A stretch of 5,495 nt of DNA. Origin: Spartobacteria bacterium. GTDB lineage: Bacteria > Verrucomicrobiota > Verrucomicrobiia > Chthoniobacterales > UBA10450. This document shows, one piece after another, positions 1-4,366 of the stretch. Location of the stretch: contig DMCG01000034.1 of assembly GCA_003445855.1 (NCBI GenBank), positions 1 to 5,495 of the forward strand, read 5' to 3'. The notes under the pieces were generated by a model, which saw only the letters and a program-made list of their open reading frames with translations, did not search any database and was not told the origin of the DNA. Both the position numbers and the translations under genes were made by a program. Every line of letters begins with the position of its first letter. The first letter of the stretch is position 1.

Positions 1-218
1 CCGAGCGGGATGAAGCGTCCGATGAGCAGGAGCAGGCCGCCGACGACCTGGAGCAATGCGATGACATAAATGTAGCCGCTGCTGACGAGCGCTCCGATGA
101 ACGCGCCGGCCTGGCCTTGCATTGGCGGCATCGGAATGAAATGCAGGAAGGCGTTGGACCCGAAGACGACGAACACGAGCCCGAGCAGGACTCGGGCGAT
201 GATGATGGCGTATTTCAT
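1..218 (-). CDS. DoxX family membrane protein, N-terminal part (cut by window edge)
   Basis: Translation from the ATG at 218 gives 72 residues, beginning MKYAIIIARVLLGLVFVVFG, with no stop before the window edge. Two hydrophobic segments are visible, at about residues 4-26 and 50-70. They are separated by a loop holding HFIPMPPM and small residues. The second segment ends in the GGLLLLIGR pattern typical of DoxX/DoxX-like (SURF4-type) four-helix inner-membrane proteins. Family members are small integral membrane proteins, some linked to thiosulfate:quinone oxidoreduction or redox homeostasis; most have no assigned reaction, and nothing here narrows the role. The C-terminal half lies outside the window. 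The gene is divergent from the response regulator at 286. The family call is fairly good; the function is unknown. Confidence 0.75.
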   Translation of the reverse strand, partial: MKYAIIIARVLLGLVFVVFGSNAFLHFIPMPPMQGQAGAFIGALVSSGYIYVIALLQVVGGLLLLIGRFIPL

Positions 219-285
219 AAATGTAATTTAGTGATTACTCGTTCGAGGCTGGCATTACGACTGCTAAACGTAGGCACGCGTCACG
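219..285. promoter_or_regulatory. Divergent intergenic region with short inverted repeats
   Basis: This 67 bp gap separates the divergent DoxX-like and response-regulator genes, so it should hold both promoters. The left part is AT-rich. It contains the inverted repeat GTAAT-6 nt-ATTAC (223-238), followed directly by CTCG-TT-CGAG (238-247). Either could be an operator, but both are short enough to arise by chance. No convincing -35/-10 pair or strong Shine-Dalgarno sequence is visible for either gene; the best purine run before ATG 286 is GTAGG near 270, about 11 nt upstream. Confidence 0.3.
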
Positions 286-699
286 ATGAAATTTGAGTGG
301 CAACCAGACGAAACCGAGCGTTTCAATACGATCGAGTTAAAAGCGATTTTGGTCGTGGACAACGATCAGCAACTCGCCTCGGCTTTGCAATGGATCCTGG
401 CGGACGACAATTTTTTGGTCGACGTCGTCTTCGATGGCGAGGCGGCCCTGCTCAAGGTGAAAGCGCATGAGTACGATGCCATCATTTGCGATCTGAAGAT
501 GCCGCGCCTGCGCGGTGATGAGTTTTATCTCAAGGCGAAAGACATGCGCCCATCTCTGGCCGACCGCTTCATCTTCATTACCGGATTCGCCACCGACCCG
601 AATATTGCTCTGTTTCTTAACAAGCATGACGTGAAGTACCTCGTGAAACCCTTTGCCGTCCAAGGGCTCATCGACTGCGTCAGACAATTGCTGCGCTGA
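286..699 (+). CDS. Single-domain response regulator (CheY-like receiver)
   Basis: The 137-residue product is one receiver domain preceded by a 19-residue polar extension, with no output domain. Receiver landmarks are in order. ILVVDND at 21-27 gives the Mg-binding acidic cluster, with Asn26 at the place where most family members have the second Asp. ICDLKMP at 67-73 carries the predicted phospho-acceptor Asp69. ITGF at 98-101 supplies the conserved Thr99, and LVKPF at 119-123 the conserved Lys121. Such proteins relay phosphate from a histidine kinase to a partner by protein contact rather than by binding DNA. No kinase gene is in the window, so the partner is unknown. ATG 286 is the only ATG upstream of the domain. 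It is the only plus-strand gene and converges on the CPBP gene, 21 bp from stop to stop. Confidence 0.9.
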   Translation: MKFEWQPDETERFNTIELKAILVVDNDQQLASALQWILADDNFLVDVVFDGEAALLKVKAHEYDAIICDLKMPRLRGDEFYLKAKDMRPSLADRFIFITGFATDPNIALFLNKHDVKYLVKPFAVQGLIDCVRQLLR

Positions 700-700
700 A

Positions 701-710
701 TATCGCGATA
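701..710. repeat. Perfect 10-bp palindrome in the convergent gap
   Basis: TATCGCGATA lies directly after the response-regulator stop and before the stop of the convergent CPBP gene. GCGC at 693-696 and 714-717 can pair outside it across a small internal loop, giving a weak bidirectional hairpin. There is no T-run on either side, so it is not a canonical rho-independent terminator. Its position between two convergent stops is the only reason to suspect a 3'-end role. Confidence 0.3.
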
Positions 711-1007
711 GCTGCGCGGGCTACTTGAAGAAGAGGTGGGCGACCTCGGACTCGAAATCCCAATAGATCACCGCCAGCGCGGTCACGTCGAACGCGGCGT
801 GTGCGATCATCAGCATGAAGATCCGGCCGGTGGCGGCGAAGATCGTTCCGAAGACGAGGCCGGTGACTATGGCCTGTTCGACGCCGGGAAGTCCCTGGCT
901 CGCATAGTGCGCGGCGCTAAACAATACGGAGGTCAGTAGCACGATGAATATCTTGGCCCACACGGCGGAACCGAAAAGCTTGCCGAGGCGTTCGAACATC
1001 CATCCCC

Positions 1008-1024
1008 GGAAGAAGGTTTCTTCC
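1008..1024 (-). repeat. Perfect 7-bp hairpin over the EExxxR codons
   Basis: On the minus strand GGAAGAA pairs with TTCTTCC across the 3-nt loop ACC, starting one base after the GGGTTTC heptamer. The bases encode the conserved Glu-Glu-x-x-x-Arg motif, so the symmetry may simply follow from the codons. Known frameshift-stimulating stems usually sit about 5-8 nt from the slip site, so a 1-nt spacing is unusually tight. Confidence 0.4.
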
Positions 1025-1025
1025 C

Positions 1026-1032
1026 GAAACCC
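1026..1032 (-). other. GGGTTTC heptamer at the CPBP frame break (possible -1 slip site)
   Basis: Read on the minus strand in the upstream frame, the bases divide as G GGT TTC, which fits the X XXY YYZ form of a -1 slippery heptamer. A -1 slip here places the next codon at CGG and yields IINGGF-REETFFRGW, exactly the sequence expected across the CPBP motif. No Shine-Dalgarno-like stimulator is obvious in the preceding 15 nt. A lost G in the same run explains the data more simply, so this is a candidate only. Confidence 0.3.
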
Positions 1033-1441
1033 CCGTTGATAATCAGAACGAAGAGCATTCCCAGGAGTGCATCCGTGTTTCCGGCCAGAAAATGATAGGC
1101 CTGATTGATCGGGGGAGCACCGAGAAGCGGCATCACCACCGCTTTCATCAGAAATTTGAACGCAACACCGAAAAAGATGCCGACGACCAGCGCGCCGGTC
1201 CAACTCTTGGGCCGCACGTAACCGATCTCGCGCCATGGTGTGCGTGACAGCCGGGCCCAGACCAACACCAGAATGGCGCTGATCGGCGCAACCATAAAAT
1301 TCGCCGCGAGAATGACGAGAATCGCGATGATCCCGAGCGGCCCGAATCCGCGCAGCCTCGCGGCGAGAGCATCGTCCGTGCGGAAAGATGGATCGGCCGG
1401 TGTTAGTTTATTCGGGTCCGTCGACACTTCTTAAGGCAGCA

Positions 1442-2719
1442 TCACTGATGCTCGGCCAGAATCTTAGCGAATCGCCAGACCTCGTGGAACGTGTTAAAGA
1501 GCGGCGTGGGCGCGGCGCGGATGACGTTCGGTTCGCGGAAATCGCACTTCACCCCGGCCGCTGCGAGTTTGTCGAAAAGCTCTTTCGGATGTTCGTGGAC
1601 CAAGATCGACAACTGACAACCGCGCGCGTCCGCTTCGCGCGGCGTGACAACCGCATATCGCTTCGATCCGGTTTGTTCCAACAGAAATTGGAGATATCCG
1701 GTCAGCTTGATCGATTTCGCGCGCAGCACTTTCATTCCGCCGGCTTCATCGAAGATCGACAATGACGACCGGAGCGGCGCCATCGAGAAGATTGGCGGGT
1801 TGCTGATCTGCCAGCCGTCGGCCGACGGAACGGGGATAAACTCCGGTTCGAGATGCAGGCGGAACCGAGTCGCCGGATCGTTCCCGAACCAACCGGCCAG
1901 GCGTGGCAGCTCGCGGTTGGTCGCGTGCCGCTCGTGCACGAACGCGCCCGCGACCGCGCCGGGGCCGGCGTTGAGATATTTATAGGAGCACCAAACGGCG
2001 AAATCGACGTTCCAATCATGCAGCGCCAGCGGCACGTTGCCGGCGGCGTGAGCAAGATCGACCCCGACCGCGCAGCCGCGCTTCTGCGCTGCTGCCGTGA
2101 TTCTCTCGATGTCGAACAACTGACCGGTGAAGAAGTTTACGCCCGCGAAGAGCACAAGTGCAATCTGATCGCCGTGCTTTTCCAGCGCAGTCTCGATGTC
2201 ATCCTGTCGGACGGTGAACTCGCCTTCGCGCGGGCGCGCGAGAACGAGCGCGTCGTTCGGATCGAACCCGTGATGAACGATCTGCGTTTTGATCGCGTAC
2301 GTGTCGGAAGGGAAAGCCGGCTCTTCCATCAGGATCTTGAAGCGCGATTTCGTCGGTCGATAAAACGTCGCCATCATCAGGTGAAGGTTCACCGTGAGGC
2401 TGTTCATGCAGATGACTTCGTTCGGTTTCGCGCCGACGAGCCGCGCCGTCGGCTCGCGCAGGGTCTCGTGATATGAGTACCACGGCGTCGGAGCCTTTAG
2501 ATGCGCATCGACGGCGAGCTTCGCCCAGTCGTCTAACTCTTGCTCGACGATCTTTCTCGCCGCTTTCGGCATCAGGCCGAGCGAATTGCCGGCCAGGTAG
2601 ATGAGCGGCTTACCGTCTTTGCCGAGCGGCAGGTGAAATCTTTCCCGAAACTGACGCAGCGGATCCTCGGCATCGAGTTGAAGGGCAAACTTTTCGTCGG
2701 CGGAAAATCGAAAAGTCAT
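1442..2719 (-). CDS. kynU: Kynureninase
   Basis: This 425-residue, fold-type I PLP enzyme hydrolyses kynurenine or 3-hydroxykynurenine to anthranilate or 3-hydroxyanthranilate plus alanine, in the cytosol. Family signatures run the whole length: YLAGNSLGLMP (41-51); NSLTVNLHL (106-114) in the phosphate-binding region; EPAFPSD with Asp139; GVDLAHAAGN with Asp221, which should contact the PLP pyridine nitrogen; CSYKYLNAGPG with Tyr246 and the Schiff-base Lys247; GWFG with Trp277; and NPPI with Asn307, at the places of substrate-contacting residues in characterised kynureninases. The length is normal and nothing is missing. The ATG at 2719 begins just before the conserved N-terminus. A repeat element ends about 3 nt upstream of it, and no Shine-Dalgarno sequence is seen there. 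The CPBP protease gene follows by 14 bp. The RidA-like gene upstream suggests the catabolic branch through 2-aminomuconate. NAD synthesis is the alternative use of the product. Confidence 0.96.
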   Translation of the reverse strand: MTFRFSADEKFALQLDAEDPLRQFRERFHLPLGKDGKPLIYLAGNSLGLMPKAARKIVEQELDDWAKLAVDAHLKAPTPWYSYHETLREPTARLVGAKPNEVICMNSLTVNLHLMMATFYRPTKSRFKILMEEPAFPSDTYAIKTQIVHHGFDPNDALVLARPREGEFTVRQDDIETALEKHGDQIALVLFAGVNFFTGQLFDIERITAAAQKRGCAVGVDLAHAAGNVPLALHDWNVDFAVWCSYKYLNAGPGAVAGAFVHERHATNRELPRLAGWFGNDPATRFRLHLEPEFIPVPSADGWQISNPPIFSMAPLRSSLSIFDEAGGMKVLRAKSIKLTGYLQFLLEQTGSKRYAVVTPREADARGCQLSILVHEHPKELFDKLAAAGVKCDFREPNVIRAAPTPLFNTFHEVWRFAKILAEHQ

Positions 2720-2721
2720 TT

Positions 2722-2825
2722 AACCGCAGATTACGCAGATTTCGCAGATTCAGGAAAAGAATAATGGACGCGACAGTGCGCATCCCTCCATTCGAAATTC
2801 GTTTACATCCGCGCAATCCGCGGTT
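2722..2825. repeat. Intergenic inverted-repeat element with 9-bp periodic arms
   Basis: This fills almost the whole 115 bp between the VOC gene and kynU. The left arm (2722-2750) has three CGCAGAT units exactly 9 bp apart. The right arm (2807-2825) is ATCCGCGCAATCCGCGGTT. The reverse complement of 2722-2740 matches the right arm at 16 of 19 positions. The three differences are T against C, so on the minus-strand transcript they become G-U pairs and the stem stays fully paired. The spacer of about 57 nt shows nothing recognisable. The left arm ends about 3 nt before the kynU start codon. No transposase or coding potential is visible. Confidence 0.75.
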
Positions 2826-2834
2826 GGTCTGAAT

Positions 2835-3299
2835 TCAATCTTTGTCAGAGGGCGGCTGCATCAACTCGATTGTTGTCCCATCGGGGTCGCGAACGTAAAC
2901 AATGCGCTTCCCGGCATTCGGGCCCGTTTTGAGGATTTGAGGCTTGCCCACCGCGCTCCAACCGGACGCTGCAATCGTGCTCAGTACAGCGTCAAGATTA
3001 TCTACCGTAAGCGCAACATGGACCGATCCGACATCGCAAGGTCTGAGATCGGCACGCTTTCGGTCCGATGGGGCGTGGTACTCGAGCAACTCAATCCGGT
3101 GCCCGGGAGCCTTGAGAACCGCGATCGAGATCTCAGCACTGGGCACTCCGGTGACTTCACTGGCGAGATCACCTGTATGATGCGCCCGATGAGAAAGCTC
3201 GAAGCCGAGGACATCCTGCCAGAAGGCCAGAGACCGGTCGATGTTCGCGACCGTCAAACCGGTGTGATCCGTTGCAATGATGTGAAACGATGTGCTCAT
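2835..3299 (-). CDS. VOC superfamily (glyoxalase-fold) protein
   Basis: The 154-residue protein has two beta-alpha-beta-beta-beta modules, at about 8-76 and 90-149, making one complete vicinal-oxygen-chelate unit. The expected metal ligands are visible: His12 in DHTGLTV, Glu70 in HRIELLEY, His94 in SVHVALTV and Glu145 in TTIELMQ. The RDPDGTTIEL ending is typical of glyoxalase/bleomycin-resistance/dioxygenase-family members. A His/Glu/His/Glu set suggests a metal-dependent isomerase, lyase or epimerase-like activity rather than a classical extradiol dioxygenase, which uses two His and one Glu. The substrate is unknown; its place between kynU and a RidA gene only hints at aromatic catabolism. 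AGGAG at 3301-3305 lies one base from the ATG, unusually close, but no alternative start is better. Repeat elements fill the gaps on both sides. Confidence 0.88.
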   Translation of the reverse strand: MSTSFHIIATDHTGLTVANIDRSLAFWQDVLGFELSHRAHHTGDLASEVTGVPSAEISIAVLKAPGHRIELLEYHAPSDRKRADLRPCDVGSVHVALTVDNLDAVLSTIAASGWSAVGKPQILKTGPNAGKRIVYVRDPDGTTIELMQPPSDKD

Positions 3300-3310
3300 G
3301 CTCCTGATTA

Positions 3311-3410
3311 TGTTTAATCTGGAAACTAGGAAACCAAGATCAAGAAATTGAATTAGGAAAGCAGGAACGCAGGACGATCTGAATCCGTTTCATCCGCGAT
3401 ATCCGCGGTT
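3311..3410. repeat. Intergenic repeat: purine-rich AGGAA units plus 9-bp periodic arm
   Basis: This occupies the gap between the RidA and VOC genes. From 3319 to 3374 there are degenerate purine-rich units around AGGAAAC/AGGAACGC (near 3321, 3328, 3355 and 3363). From 3392 to 3410 lies ATCCGCGATATCCGCGGTT, which differs from the right arm of the 2722-2825 element at two adjacent bases and keeps the 9-bp period. No matching inverted partner is evident inside this gap. The arm ends 3 nt before the complement of the RidA stop codon. There is no coding potential. Confidence 0.6.
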
Positions 3411-3413
3411 AAA

Positions 3414-3842
3414 TTATTTTCCCACCGCGGCGATCACTTTGAGTTCGATTGCGATCGGCGTAGGCAACGCGGTGACCTCAACCGTGGTGCGCGTCGGATT
3501 TGGTTTGCCAGGCCCGGCGAAATGTTCCGCGTAGAGTCGATTGTAGATGGGAAAATCCTTCTTCATGTTCGTGAGGAAGACCGTGACATCGACGATGTCG
3601 TTCCAGGTCGCGCCGGCGTCTTCCAGAACGAGGCGGACGTTTTCAAACACCGCACGACATTGTTTCTCGATGTCGTAACTGACGATGTTGCCCGCGGCAT
3701 CGAGCGTTACGCCGGGGATTTCTTTGCTGCCCCGCGTGCGGGGTCCGATGCCGGAGAGAAACAGGAGATCGCCGACGCGCTTCGCATGCGGGAACGCGCC
3801 GACGGGTTCAGGCGCACGGGAACTTTCGAAGGATTTGCTCAT
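3414..3842 (-). CDS. RidA/YjgF/Rid family protein, probable 2-aminomuconate deaminase
   Basis: The 142-residue protein spans a whole Rid domain. Arg118 in PTRTTVEV matches the ligand-binding Arg105 of E. coli RidA, and Glu133 in IAIELKVIA matches its Glu120. PEPVGAFPHAKRVGDLLFLS near the N-terminus, NIVSYDIEKQ (52-61) and VFLTNMKKDFPIYNRLYAEH (88-107) are, from memory, more like bacterial 2-aminomuconate deaminases (AmnD/NbaF type, also about 142 residues) than housekeeping RidA of about 128 residues. Those enzymes convert 2-aminomuconate to 4-oxalocrotonate in the kynurenine/3-hydroxyanthranilate and 2-nitrobenzoate routes. A nearby kynureninase supports this reading. General enamine/imine deaminase is the alternative. 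ATG 3842 is directly before the conserved region; the upstream GAAACAAG is a poor Shine-Dalgarno sequence. Repeats lie on both sides, one reaching within a few bases of the stop. Confidence 0.88.
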   Translation of the reverse strand: MSKSFESSRAPEPVGAFPHAKRVGDLLFLSGIGPRTRGSKEIPGVTLDAAGNIVSYDIEKQCRAVFENVRLVLEDAGATWNDIVDVTVFLTNMKKDFPIYNRLYAEHFAGPGKPNPTRTTVEVTALPTPIAIELKVIAAVGK

Positions 3843-3865
3843 CTTGTTTCAAACCAACTTTTTCT

Positions 3866-3995
3866 AAGCCACAGATTAACACGGATGAAACACAGATGCC
3901 GAAGAGTTCAGGATTCCCGCCTTCGCCAAGGCTACGGCGGGTGGGCAGGGATTCAGGGTTCAGAAGATCAGTGTTAATCTGTGTGCATCTGTGGC
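3866..3995. repeat. Intergenic inverted repeat with CACAGAT arms and a GC-rich central hairpin
   Basis: This fills most of the 227 bp between the MoaD-like and RidA genes. The left arm (3866-3900) holds CACAGAT, CACGGAT and CACAGAT at 10-11 bp spacing. The right arm (3966-3995) holds the inverted counterparts. The arms can pair in two registers: end to end through GCCACAGAT, or shifted by 11 bp, where 15 of 16 bases match between 3871-3886 and the complement of 3969-3984. In the middle, CCCGCC (3916-3921) pairs with GGCGGG (3936-3941) around a 14-nt loop containing CCAAGG. No gene or terminator T-run is seen. The remaining 3996-4069 shows nothing recognisable. Confidence 0.75.
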
Positions 3996-4069
3996 CGAAA
4001 TTCTTCATTCGATTACGACTTCGATCACGAGCAAGAGCCTGAGTTATATTTAGGCAGCTGCTCATGCCG

Positions 4070-4366
4070 CTAGCCTCCCGCGATTGCGCCCATGATAAAG
4101 AATGGCTCCGCGCCCGTCGCGATCGCGTCGGGCAGCAGGGTATCCGATGGCTCATGGGACACATCCTGTTCGCAAGCGAAAAACCTCACGAACGGCCGGC
4201 GCTTAAGCGTGACATGATCGCGGATTGTTCCGCGCAACATCGGATATTTGCCTTCGAGTGCGTCGAGAACCGATTGCACCGTAATAGAATTGTCGATCTT
4301 CAGTTCGACTTCGCCATCGACGCGCGCCAGTGTGCGCAGATGGTGCGGGAGCACGACTCGTATCAT
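4070..4366 (-). CDS. MoaD/ThiS-like beta-grasp protein with C-terminal Gly-Gly
   Basis: The start is set by the ATGA overlap with the upstream propeller gene: ATG at 4366-4364, TGA at 4365-4363. The 98-residue product begins [20 protein letters not shown] and shows the ubiquitin-like pattern: a first strand, [20 protein letters not shown] leading into the helix (about 20-39), [11 protein letters not shown] (60-70), [11 protein letters not shown] (75-85), then [10 protein letters not shown] directly before the stop. A terminal Gly-Gly is the feature by which MoaD and ThiS are adenylylated by an E1-like enzyme and turned into thiocarboxylate sulfur carriers. It is longer than MoaD (about 81) or ThiS (about 66) and has no moa or thi neighbours, so a role in molybdopterin or thiamine synthesis is not supported. 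Its partner is probably the co-translated propeller protein. A longer start at 4489 would lie within that gene and encodes no conserved sequence. Confidence 0.88.
   Translation of the reverse strand: MIRVVLPHHLRTLARVDGEVELKIDNSITVQSVLDALEGKYPMLRGTIRDHVTLKRRPFVRFFACEQDVSHEPSDTLLPDAIATGAEPFFIMGAIAGG

Larger units (their letters stand above)
721..1427 (-). pseudogene. CPBP family intramembrane metalloprotease, frame broken once
   Basis: Two overlapping frames encode one protein. Frame one starts at GTG 1427 (MSTDPNKLTP), has hydrophobic helices, and reads IINGGF down to 1026 before running into unrelated sequence and stopping at 933. The -1 frame continues with REETFFRGW and ends at TAG 721. 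Joined at 1026 they give 235 residues, a normal CPBP length. All three family motifs are then present: EExxxR (Glu136, Glu137, Arg141), FxxxH (Phe170, His174) and HxxxD (His210, Asp214). These residues form the metal and catalytic site of CAAX-protease/bacteriocin-processing (Abi) membrane proteases. One G missing from the GGGGG run at 1030-1034 explains the break; a sequencing error, a real mutation or ribosomal slippage are all possible. The gene follows kynU by 14 bp on the same strand, so it is probably co-transcribed. No substrate can be named. As written, without slippage, the product would lack the active site. Confidence 0.8.

Noticed and set aside
1853..2476. Long plus-strand open frame of 207 codons
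   Set aside because: It lies wholly antisense to kynU, whose motifs are conserved throughout; its translation is arginine-rich with no recognisable domain.
3916..3941. Rho-independent terminator at the GC-rich hairpin
   Set aside because: The stem is only 6 bp with a 14-nt loop and no T-run on either strand; it belongs to the repeat element.
3866..3995. CRISPR array, suggested by regularly spaced CACAGAT units
   Set aside because: Units are 7-8 nt with 2-4 nt between them and occur as inverted arms, unlike CRISPR repeats and spacers; no cas gene is present.
3808..4164. Minus-strand open frame of 118 codons across the RidA/MoaD-like gap
   Set aside because: Its middle is the translated CACAGAT repeat (RCTQINTD and VSSVLICG type peptides), a familiar artefact of such elements, and it overlaps two real genes.
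4070..4366. Molybdopterin synthase small subunit (moaD) or thiS as a specific assignment
   Set aside because: Only the fold and the terminal Gly-Gly support it; no moaE, thiG, thiF or related gene is adjacent, and it is longer than either family.
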